A stretch of 64,000 nucleotides of DNA, from assembly GCA_028023455.1 (NCBI GenBank), contig JAQFVV010000072.1, positions 6,130,794-6,194,793 on the forward strand, in the 5' to 3' direction. The position numbers and the translations under genes were made by a program. The notes below the pieces were generated by a model, which was given only the letters and a program-made list of their open reading frames with translations, was not told the origin of the DNA and did no database searches. Origin of the DNA: Epiperipatus broadwayi (Eukaryota > Onychophora > Udeonychophora > Euonychophora > Peripatidae). Positions 24,244 to 34,700 of this stretch are shown in pieces. Position 1 is the first letter of the stretch; each line of letters opens with the position of its first letter.

Positions 24244-26705
24244 TGTAATATACTGATATAAATTCTTTATCCAAATCTTTTGCATACCGCATTACCTTTC
24301 TCACCCATCTTGTTACCTGCCCTTTACTCATAACCCAATTAAATACTATTTTGGCTATTCTTTTATTATCCATAAACTGCAATCTACCAAACATTTTCAT
24401 TTTACTTTTTGCATCTCTCATATGAAAACTTGACCATCCCATTTCTCCTTGAATTGCCTCCCTTGCTGTCCATACTTCTGCATCCAATGCATGTCTTCCT
24501 ACTTCCTTTTGAACTTTTTCTAAGTAATGTAATATCTCTTTACTAACATATAATGCATCATTACCATATGTTAACCCTGCTACTGCAACTCCTTTCCATA
24601 TAATTCTAGCTACATCATATTTATTATAAGAAAACACTGTTAATTTCTTTATCAATCCCTTTCTTTTCTATGCTTCATTTATCAATTTTTTCTCCCATTC
24701 ATCCAAATAATTTTTCTGATTACTTAAAATAATTCCCAAATAACTATATCTATTCACCACAGTTAACTTAATATCTCCCAATAAAAATTCTACATCTTCT
24801 CTTTCCCCAGTATTAACCATCATTATATTTGATTTTTCTTCACTAAATTTAATCCTCATCTCTTTACCCACCCTTGCACATGTCCTCACCATATCGTCCA
24901 TATCTTCTCTTTTTCTGCACACAAAAATATACCATCCGCAAAAAAAAGATCTGACAAAATATATACTCCCTTACTATCTATTAACTGTATCTCTATCCCT
25001 CTTCCTAATCTTTCTATTACTCTTTCCATTTCACTCAAATACAACACAAACAAAATAGGTGACATAGGGCATCTTTGCCTTAGTCCCACCCCATTTTTAA
25101 CTTTTCCCCTAATTGATATATATAATAATTATTTTCATATAATTTTCTTAATAATATCTATTAAAGCTTCATCCATTCCCAAATTTGCTAAACTTATCCA
25201 TAATCTATTTCTATTTACTCTATCATATGCCTTTTTTATATCTATAAACCTCATATATAACTGTTTACCTAAATTTCTACTCATATCCATAAGTTGCGTA
25301 ACTACAAATAAACTTATCTTCTTATGCCTATCTAATCTAAAACCTCCTTGCATTTCCCCCACTACATTATTCCCTTCCATCCATTTTACAACTCCACTAG
25401 CCACCATATACGAGAAAAGTTTATATAAAACTGATGTTACCGCTATCAGTTTATAATTATTCAACTTTCTATGATCCTTACCCTTTCCTTTAAATAATAA
25501 CCTTACTCTTGTATTACTCCAACAACTTGGGAAAACTCTACTCTGTGCCATTTTATTAAAACAGGATAATAACTTTACTTTTGCCCTACATCCTAAATTC
25601 ATTACCATCTCTGCTGCCCATCCATCTAAACCTCTTGGCTTTCCACTTTTCAATTTCTTTTCTACCTCATTCAGTTCATTTTCTGAAAACCTAATATTCC
25701 CATTACTGTATGCTTTTGTTTTCTATCACTCTATCATTCACATCTACCATCTTTTCTATATTCATTACATAACTATTTTAAGATTCTCTCTAAATCTTCT
25801 CTAAAGCTACACTGTTCCCTCATCAACTAGTAATACTATCTCTCTCTCCCCTACATTTCTGCTTTTAATGTAATTCCAAAATTTTTTACTCCCATCTCTT
25901 CCACATTATGTTACTGTTTAATGTTTATTTGGAGCAAAATATTTACTATTCAATTTCATTCTCTCTATATTTATCTATTTTAGCCAACTTCTTCTTTTCT
26001 AAGTACTTTTCCCATTTACCATTAATATCTTTTTCACTTTCCTTATTCGTAATAGCACACTTATATTCTCTACCTGCTTGTTTCCTCTCTTTTACACTTT
26101 TACTAATTCTCATTTTTTTATTACTTTTATTCTTCTGAATATTCTCACCTAAAACCCTATTTGCCACTTTTTCTACTTCTTTACACCAGTCCTTATACTC
26201 ATCCCATACCCACTCTTCCATGATTTCTTCAACTTGTATTTTATACTCTTCCAACTTATTCTTATTATTCACTCTCCATCCAAATCTTTCATTATTACTT
26301 CTACTTTTATTTCTATTCTCCATCACATTATTAACCATTTCAATTACAATGAAGTTATGATTACTAGTGCATACTTTTTCTTCATTATCAAACACCTTAA
26401 TTTTCAGTATTTTATTTATTCCCTCTTTCTCTACCAATACATAATCTATTGTGTGAAATATATTATTTCTGGACCATGTGTATTGTCCCTCATAAATATT
26501 TAATAAATTTCCAATGCTCAAATTCCCTTTCTGACAAAAATTCTTCAAAATCTGTCCATTTTTATTATCTACACCATCAATTTCTTCAATATGTCCATTC
26601 ATATCCCCTATAACCATTATTCTCTTCCCCTTTTCTTTAAAACTTTCACTCCAATATAATTTGACTATTTCCAGTGGCTATATAAACTATAGCCACCATC
26701 CATTC
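24244..26705 (-). mobile_element. LINE-B copy 2, 5' part (endonuclease and reverse transcriptase)
   Basis: Going 5' to 3' on the minus strand. The endonuclease (25946-26617) has MVIGDMNGHIEE, TWSRNNIFHTIDYVLVEK and SNHNFIVIEMV, APE-type signature segments. The reverse transcriptase (25135-25653) has GLDGWAAEMV, VRLLFKGKGKDHRKLNNY, MQGGFRLDRH and RFIDIKKAYDRVNR. Next (24886-25089) are GLRQRCPMSPILFVLYLSE and LFFADGIFLCAEK, with the catalytic FADD read as FADG. Then come 24668-24922 and the C-terminal part 24215-24655. It is broken by shifts between these frames. The 5' end is lost near 26705, where a foldback repeat begins. Confidence 0.85.
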
Positions 26706-27022
26706 TTGCCTACCCATACAGAGGCGCCACCCAGTGCAAGCCAGAGGAATCAATAAATGCAAGAAGGTTTATGCACAAAATCTCCCTCCAGTGCTACTCA
26801 TCCAACATTTCCAGACCAGTTTCCAGCTTCTGGCATTCATCAGTGATCTGAACACATTGCACCTAAATTTCAGTTCTAAGGCTCCTCACTGATGAAAGCC
26901 ACAAGCCAGAAACCAATCTGGGAATACTAAATGAAGAGGCACTAGACAGGGATTCCATGCACAAACCCGGAATCCACCGACCACTAAGGTTTGCACTAGG
27001 CTGCGCCATTGTATGGAGTTTG
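26705..27022. repeat. Dispersed foldback repeat, copy c (best example)
   Basis: About 318 bp with two inverted arms of about 150 bp. The left arm (26711 on) has CCATACAGAGGCGCCACCC, TGCAAGAAGGTTTATGCAC and CCAGACCAGTTTCCAGCTTC. The right arm mirrors it and ends GCGCCATTGTATGGAG. No ORF. Its RNA would fold into a long hairpin. Confidence 0.8.
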
Positions 27023-27371
27023 TTACTGTTTTAGAAATTTATCTAACAAGGAATTAATAAATTTGAAAATGATATTAATTGTAAATATTGAATAAATATC
27101 ATTGTCTGGTTCATGTTCTAATAATTATTTGTTATAATATTTTAGATTCTAAAGAAGACTGCGGTTGTTTTCTCTTAGCATGTTGAAACCGAACGAGGGC
27201 ATAATTTTTATGTAAACACACAGAATTATAATGTTACCGGGCCATTGTTCTTTTTTTTTTTCAACTTTAAAGTGCTTTTTTTGATTTACAATAAAATCAT
27301 AAATAATGAAATTTATCTAAAAGAAATAAAAAATACATTGGATAAACCTTTTTTTTTATTATTATTGTTCT

Positions 27372-27640
27372 AAAATGAAATTTGTAATTTTAACAAAAAA
27401 AACAAAAAACAAATCAAAACAATGTTGTCGCGGCAACACAAATCAAATTTTAACATGAAGAAAAAGAAATAATTTCTCCAAAACAAAAACATCGTGGCCA
27501 CGCAAATGAAATTGTTAATTTTAACAAGAATAAAAAGAAATAATTTCCCCCAAAACAACATCATGGCCACGCAAATATAATTTGTAATTTTAACAAGAAT
27601 AAGAAAGAATTTATTCAAAACAACATCGTGGGCAAAAATA
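27372..27640. repeat. Four tandem units of about 70 bp
   Basis: Units carry ATTTTAACAAGAATAA.AAG, AAAACAACATC and GTGGCCACGCAAAT, starting near 27386, 27449, 27520 and 27589. They lie inside the 27163-28328 element. Confidence 0.75.
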
Positions 27641-27904
27641 AAACTGGAATTTTAGATTTGTCTTGCGATTTATCTCAAGCAAAATGTAAATTTTAGCATG
27701 ATTTCATAAAAATCACGCTTATACCCCCCCCCCTGATGATTGATTAGTGTCACCCTTGTCTAGAAAAGCAGGGCAAAGTTTCCACAATTTTTATTACCTC
27801 ATACATCATTGGATTTGGAAAATAATGACTTGGACATGCGAATTTGAAGACTTTTGACAGTCTCAATTACAGACACCCTCACAAAATATCGTAGCAAAAT
27901 TTTA

Positions 27905-28240
27905 AATGGGATTGTTCATATAAACTGCGTAACACAAAGTTTACGTAAGCGGCAACGGCCGCTGTGGCAGATAATAAACATCCGACTTCAGCTGTAAATA
28001 CATCTACTGTTAAATGTTAATAATGGGATTGTTCGTATAAACTGCGGCAGAATAATAGTCCTATTTCTGTGCTGTAGCATACAAATAGATACCGCTGTAA
28101 CACAAAGTTCACCGTAAACAACAGCGTCTTCCTGCGGCAGAATAAACGTCCTATTTTTGTGCTGTAGCATAGAAATAGGTGCCGCAGACAAGTAAACGGA
28201 CTATTTCTATGCTTAACCACTGGAATAGAACATTATATAG
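27905..28240. repeat. Second tandem block in the same element
   Basis: Segments with GGATTGTTC.TATAAACTGCG, AACACAAAGTT, CGTAA, GTCCTATTT.TGTGCTGTAGCATA and CTGCGGCAGAATAA recur two to three times between 27905 and 28240. It is GC-richer than its surroundings. Confidence 0.65.
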
Positions 28241-28526
28241 CGGTGCGGCCACTTAAATGGCATATTTATGCGCATTTGCATAGAAATTACACCCTCAAGT
28301 GGTTTCAACATGCTAAGAGAAAACAACCAAGACTGCAAACAACAATAAAAATGTAAAAGGTTTGTTTAATATAATGCATTAAAAATTTCAATGTACAGTT
28401 TTTGTTTTAATTCATTAAAATTTTATTATACACTTTTAATAATGAATAGTGGTGACAAAACACTGTTACTGCTTTTCTATAACCTTCCAAAAAAAACTTT
28501 TCTAACAGTTCTTAATAAAAGCCCAA

Positions 28527-28751
28527 ACATCATATTGCTAGAAGAGATGATAATAAATGGACAGTTGAAATCTTAAACAAGATTCCAAGAGATTGTAAAG
28601 ACTAGAAAAAGACCACATGTGAGATGGATGGATGAAATAAAGAAATGTGCTGGAGTGATTTGGAGAAGAGAAGCTAGAGATCAGAAAAGTTGGATTGAAC
28701 TTGGCTTCATCCTGCAATGTATCGATAATGATTGAAAGTGATGATGATAAA
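28527..28751 (+). mobile_element. LINE-A 3' end, plus strand
   Basis: Matches the inverted sequence of 22721-22950: AGAAGAGATGATAATAAATG, CACATGTGAGATGGATGGAT, then TTGGATTGAACTTGGCTTCA and a GATGATGATAA tail. It encodes the end of the RTE-like protein (RWMDEIKKCAGVIWR, then SWIELG). Confidence 0.8.
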
Positions 28752-29217
28752 TAGGTAGCTCTATCTTATATTTAAAATTTTAGCAAATAGTTGTAATAAT
28801 TAAGAGTCTCTTGAATGCTAAACTTATTATATTTCCATTAAATTATTTTCATAAGAGTAACAAATGTTCCCTTGGAATTAGTCTGACATTCAAAAATAAT
28901 TTAAAAAGGAAAAAAAAAGCATTTAAATATAAGATATCAAATTCCACATAATACAAAAAACTAATATAAAACTTTGTCCAATAAAAAAGTGAGTTATTTT
29001 TAATATTCGCATTAGCTAAAATGCAATAAGAATATTAAAATAAATGTTGTTAATGAAGTAATACAAGAATAACAGTCAAATATTTTTATTGTTGAACTAA
29101 AAAAATATTTTGATAAGGATTTTAATGTACATACAATTTTTTAAAAAGAAAAATGAATGGGTAATAAAGTCAAGGAAATAAAAAAACGTTTATAAAAGTA
29201 GCTGACAATTAGGAATG
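28752..29217. other. AT-rich stretch without recognised features
   Basis: Nothing assigned. Confidence 0.45.
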
Positions 29218-29292
29218 CTCCATACAGTAGTGCCATGAAGTGCAAGCCTTTGTAATTAATGGATGCAGGAAGATTTGTGCATAAAAATAAAA
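29218..29292. repeat. Dispersed foldback repeat, fragment d
   Basis: Only one arm start is present: CTCCATACAGTAGTGCCATG, then ATTAATGGATGCAGGAAG and TTTGTGCATAAA. Confidence 0.7.
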
Positions 29293-29510
29293 TGTTTTAT
29301 GATCAAATGAACTTTATACACTAAATTTAATTAAATAAATCTTTAAGAAATGTGTAAATTGTATTTAATCATGCCAAAGATTCAATTAAATGCTTAACAC
29401 ACACACAAATTTTATACATCGACAACTAATACTGTCAATGGATCTAAATGCTTATATTCGATTATAGAGATCAGAATTGGTATCTAGAGAAATGCTTGAA
29501 GCACTCGGGT

Positions 29511-30943
29511 TAGCAGTCCCAATACATTGGCCCTCTTGTTTAAAATTATAACTAAATTTTTTGAAAATCTTACATATATGTTACTATATTCCAATTACAT
29601 TAAAATTTATTCAAATGTAAAAGGTAATAAAAAAACATTTATCTTTTTAAGCACAATTGTGTCCTATGCATACTAGGAAGTTGGAGAAAAAAGCGGTATT
29701 TCTGTGTCTACTCCGGAAGGCAAATTCATGCAGGTACGATGAAAACAAAGCTCTGCTGGTACCAGACTGGAATTTCAGCTTATGCTTTGCTCTCACCCAC
29801 ATATTTTCAATATTCTGGGTGTGTATGCTTTGTTCTTCGGAATGCACGACTGCTGATATTATACGCAGCCCAGTTATCTGAAATAATGTGCATACCTGGT
29901 AAAATGTACTGCTGTATCAGGCCCTGCAGTGTATCAGCTGTCCTGTCTGGAACTTCTGTCAAGAAGCACTTCCTTGATCCTCTTTCTATACCACCCAAGA
30001 CCCAATGACCTCTTCATATAGTCCCCCTGTGGTATTTGCGGTGGAAATGTCTCATCAATTTCGATGACTAATGGCTCCCCGTTGTCATCAAATCCAACGA
30101 GAACCATCGGATTTGTGTCAAAATATCTCTGGCACATTCCTCCCAGCAAAAATTAGCCCAGTCAACTACGATTTTCTTGCTGACACCGGTCTCATGCACA
30201 ATGTATTGTTTGGGAAAATTATGCGCCAAAAAATACACTAGGTTTACAATTGTTCCCAGAGGCAGATGACTATGGGAAAAAAACCCTTTCTGATTGAGCT
30301 GTGATGGTGACATATTCCGCATTGCCATCTACACTCATCTAACCCTGTAGAATACATCACCAGCGAACAACGAACACCGCACTGTTGGCATAAGGTGGAG
30401 TTCTTCAGAAGAAGTCTCGTGCAAGCCATTTGATAGCCAATTCCGGAGTTTGGCTGGCATTCCATAACTGATACATATTCCAGTCTACTACCAGAATAGC
30501 ACCAACATTCAAAATTTCATCATCTGGAACTAAACATATAGTAGCCATTTTTTCCAACTATAAAACTGTACATGTGTAATTCGAACTTTTGAACAGAGAG
30601 AGTATCTTTTTTTTTTTTGTAACATGCGCTATAAATATAGATATTTAAATTAAGTTGTAGATAGTTTAAATTCTTAAGTTTCAAATACATCAAAACCAAT
30701 TATTTTAATTAATGGCGTGTAATTAATTCAACATTCAAATTCTTTAAAAAGGTAAATTTTTTTAAAAATAGAGGGCGAATTGTTCGGGACGCTAAAAGTC
30801 AGGATTACCATGTTTTTTTTTATTATCTTTTACATTTGAATAAATTTTAATGTACATTGTAAAATAGTAGCATTTACATAAAATTTTCGAAAAATTTAGT
30901 TTTAATTTTAAATAATAGAGGGCCAACGTATTGGGCCCGCTAA
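29511..30943 (-). mobile_element. Merlin DNA transposon, about 1.43 kb
   Basis: Long inverted ends surround the broken transposase at 29647-30548. The left end reads AGCAGTCCCAATACATTGG and the right end, inverted, AGCGGGCCCAATACGTTGG. Similarity continues for more than 100 bp inward, including TACATTAAAATTTATTCAAA (identical in both arms). A partial second copy of the outer end lies at 30774-30800. Length and content fit Merlin. A target duplication was not identified. Confidence 0.8.
29647..30548 (-). pseudogene. Merlin (ISXO2/IS1595-like) transposase, frameshifted
   Basis: Minus strand, from the ATG at 30548. An N-terminal part begins MATICLVPDDEIL; then come CQQCG and QCGIC, a zinc-ribbon. 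The catalytic core follows: VIEIDETF (first Asp), GGIERGSRKCFLTEVPDRTA, IISDNWAAY (second Asp), and HTQNIENMWVRAK with the Glu. The C-terminal part has SGTSRALFSSYLHEF. Pieces lie in at least four frames (30244-30465, 30068-30328, 29934-30149, 29807-29998, 29647-29847), so it cannot make an intact enzyme. Intact family members are about 300 residues, as this would be. Confidence 0.88.
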
Positions 30944-31565
30944 AGTAAACCTTTATCCAAACGTTAAACTATATTCAGGAAGAGAACGCAATTTGAATGT
31001 CATGATAAAAACATATTTCCATAAAAAGATTTATAAATTTTTGGTACTTGTGTATAATTCAATCTAGCATTTAAATAATCCAAAAATATATAGCTGAATT
31101 TTATTTAAAAGAATGCGAACTAGAAGTATAAAAGAAAACGATTAAAAGCACAAATTTTTTGGCAAGGCCGGCATTTAAAACAATTTTTGAATATTCAGTT
31201 TACAATAAAGCTTGTCAAATATAATGTTTCTAAATTATAGGCGAAAATAATATATGAAAATCTTAGACTTACAAAACATTATTTACCTGAGTTGCAACGC
31301 CTTATATATTGCATATAGAAGCGCAAATATGAAAGACGCTAAACCGACGATGTATAATTTCATATACCTATAGCCAATACAAAATATTAATCACGTGAGT
31401 AATAAAAAATATATATCATACTCATTCCTAAGCCGAATTTAATACTTTATTAAATGTTTTTTTTTAAAAAAGTCACTTATAAAACAAATAATTAGACAAC
31501 ATATTAAAATTAATTATTCATTCATATATATTTTGTCTTTTGTAAAGTAATTTTAAAATTGCTTT
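30944..31565. other. UVRAG upstream region
   Basis: AT-rich, with no exon and no clear core promoter. Confidence 0.4.
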
Positions 31566-31739
31566 TTGCATTTAGGCAAACTCTGTTTAGTGTGTCATCA
31601 TGTGATTTCGTCTGCCAGAACTTTAAAATGGCGACCATCTGGTAGGAGTTGTTTCGCACCATGTAGTTTTGACAATTCAACGGACTGCAGGAATTTTCTG
31701 CATCCTTTTGAATTATATTTTTTTTATGTAATTAAAAAT
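31566..31739 (+). promoter_or_regulatory. UVRAG 5' leader with short upstream ORFs
   Basis: GC-richer than its surroundings. It contains AAAATGGCGACC at 31625-31636, close to the YY1 consensus AAAATGGCGGC, whose ATG also opens a five-codon upstream ORF (31628-31645, MATIW). Two start-stop pairs follow (ATGTAG at 31661, ATGTAA at 31726). The transcription start is not known, so whether these lie in the mRNA is inferred. No TATA box is obvious. Confidence 0.4.
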
Positions 31740-31796
31740 ATGGAAGCTGCGGAAAGTGGTGGAAGAGCTCGACATGTAAATTTAATTACACAACAG
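31740..31796 (+). CDS. UVRAG: UVRAG coding exon 1
   Basis: 57 nt, 19 codons ([15 protein letters not shown], then ITQQ), ending in phase 0 at donor GTTTGT. The RARHVNL..QQ end lines up with the ARALHVEL..QQ end of the human leader, which supports the exon despite its length. The frame stays open upstream but has no ATG. Confidence 0.88.
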
Positions 31797-34700
31797 GTTT
31801 GTACTTATATTTTTATAGTACTAGTCTGTGATTTACTTTAAAATTGTTAATTCCAAAAAATTAAACGGAAACTGGCATTTTTTGGTTTGTTTCCGAATTA
31901 ATTAGCTATGTTAATAAATCTAAATTAATGTATGAATGTAAGGAATATAAACGAAAACATCTTAAAACGAGAAGAAATAATTTTTTAAATATTTCTATGA
32001 AATATATAAAAATGATTAATCTTATTTTAATATAAAAATAAATAAGATTTTGAATTATTGATAGGATAGAGTTGCGGAAAAGAGATTGGAGCTAGTAGTA
32101 TTACAACAAACAATCTAAACCATAAAGTTATTGATATTTAGATAGTAGATTATTAAGTATACCACAATTAAGTGTAATATAAATTGACATCTTCATTATA
32201 AAAAGTTTTTAATTACTTCCATTATATTTGTTTACGTAATGTTTAATGATGTTAATTAAACATGATTCATAAATTACATTTGTAAAATAGTGAAAACAGT
32301 TTAGTAGTACAATATATATATAGTTAATATCAGTAAAAAAATATTTGTTTTTGATAAATTAATTTTCCATTAGCGGAAACTTGATAAATTTAAACATTAG
32401 ACCAATGAACAAAAAATTCAATGAATTTTCTCCTATCGTATATTGATTTTTTAATCTTTCTTGATGAAGATTTGGTGATGGCAAACCATTCATAAGGAAA
32501 TAAACTCGGAAATTTATCTTGTTTTTAATTTATACTCAATATTTGTTTAAGAAAACTTACTAAAGAGATTTGAAAATAGTATAATTTGCGCAAACTTAAA
32601 ATTTCAGTGTTACCGTGTATTTTTCTGTATTATGAAGCAGAACTGTGCAGCTTAGGATTTATTGGTATATGTAAAGTTATCAAAAGAAAATAACTTATGT
32701 CATTAATAACCTATGATAGTCCAAAACATTTGAGTGATGAAACAGTGCAAATAATTCTATTAGAAAATTGAAGCCTAAAGAGAAATTGCTGCAAATTCTG
32801 ACAGTCTGCATTAAAATCACAATAACATAGAGTTATTTTAGCAGAATCATTGCAAAGTTAAGAAAACTGGATCCATGCATAATAAGTCATATAATGGGTG
32901 TTCAAAGAAATCAGCTGATATGATGGTTGTCATCCCTGTTCACAATTGCAAAAAGTTCAAAAGTAAACTAAAACAAGAATGTCTAAATTGCTATGTACAT
33001 ATTGAAAAAAAAAAAAAACAAGAATGTCTAAATATAATAGTATCATTGACTGCTTCATTATTCGTGTATACATTGAGCTTGTAATAATTGAAAGGTTGCT
33101 AGTCTTTCACTTGCGCCACAGTTGTTACTCAGACAGCCAATCAGATTTTTAAGCAGCTGTCTTTTCTAAGAACGATCAGGCTTTTGACACACGACAAGAG
33201 ATTTTGATAAGAAAAGGATGATACCAACCTTTTCTCAACTTAACTTTTTATATATATAAGCCAGTCTTAAGCATCTTGGCCTGAAAGCTTGAATATACAA
33301 ACATATTCATTTATTACTCACTGAGTTTTTAATTTACAATATTATGAGTTTAGTCATAAAATGTTTTCTGCATTGAAAGTCATGTGCTAATTCAGCTAAA
33401 AGCTAGACATCATCTTCCTCCATATAATCTGCCTTTACTGGAATAAAAATATAGAGGTTATCCCCTAAAGTAAACTGCAACCTTGTCTTCAACCAAGGCA
33501 TGAGTCTCTATGTGTTAGGGTCTCTTGGAAATTTTAGTGGAAAGAAATAGACGAAATTTGCTTTTTTTTTTAACATGGAATTACTGCATCAAGAAAAGGA
33601 CAAATTAATGATGTTCTTGTGTAGAAGCTTTCAAGAAGAAAACTCAACTGAAAATTATAACTGAGAAGGAGATCTCAACAGAAAAAAAAACTAAAACCAT
33701 GATTAAAGGTATTGCACACTGTATTTTTATTAATAGAAAAAAAAAAAATTTTTATATAAGTAATATTTTTTTTTGTAATTGATAATTTTAAATATTTTTA
33801 TTAAGTTAATACTTTCAAATTATGAAACATTTTTTTTTTAATTTTTGTCAATTTTTTCTTCAAAATTATGAAATAGATTTTATATATGTGCTGTATGCAC
33901 AGATAATGAAGCTAGTATATATAATCGAAAGCAATTATAAAATACTATTTTAGCTGAACGCTTTTGAGAAACTTCTGCTCTCATATTCATAGCTACTATC
34001 TTGTTAAAAACTACATTGTTAGAAGGAAAATTTATACAAAATAATGCAAATTATAAATTTTCTTTCTAACCGCAGTTTTTAACAAGATAGTAGCTATGAA
34101 TACGAGAGCAAGAAGTCTCTCGAAAGTGCTCAGCTAAAATAGTATTTTATACTTGCTTTCGATTATATATACTAGTTTCATTATGTGTGCGTACAGCACA
34201 TACAGGAAGTATTTTGCAATTTAATGAAATAGTTTTTAGAAGATTTAATTTTTTGTAAATTTAAAATTTTTTTTTTTTTTTTAAAACATTTTTCTCTTTT
34301 CATTCATTTTCCCTCCTAAAACTTAGCAAAAGCTAAATAAAAGGTTGGTATCATTGATTTTGAAAATGGTTTTTCCAAGTTATTTTAAAGAAATAATTTA
34401 ATTAATTAAAAATTACTTTATGAATGGAAATCAATTGATTGATTATAATTTTACGAAAACATATTTTTTGATGAGATGAAGTTTAAAATTTCATACTAAC
34501 GTCATTTTTTTGTTTATTGTTAATCAATTAGTTATTAAATAATTATTTAAAAAATATTTTTTAATCATAATTTCTTTATTCTATCCAATTTCTATTTCAT
34601 AAATTGCAGTGTGAGTGTTTTTATTTCATGACAGTTTAATGTTCTAGGATTTTTTTTAAATGATTCTGATAAAACTATTTATTTATAGTAGGGTGAACCT

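Larger units (their letters stand above)
27163..28328. mobile_element. 1166-bp terminal-inverted-repeat element, 8-bp target duplication
   Basis: Ends are perfect inverted repeats of 28 bp starting GGTTGTTTTCTCTTAGCATG. The direct flanks AAGACTGC (27155-27162 and 28329-28336) are identical. The interior is made of two tandem-repeat blocks and has no transposase ORF. The 8-bp duplication and GG start fit hAT, Merlin or a related superfamily; not assigned. Confidence 0.88.

Noticed and set aside
31566-31739. N-terminal extension of UVRAG upstream of 31740
   Set aside because: The frame is open but contains no ATG; it would need a non-standard start or an unseen exon.
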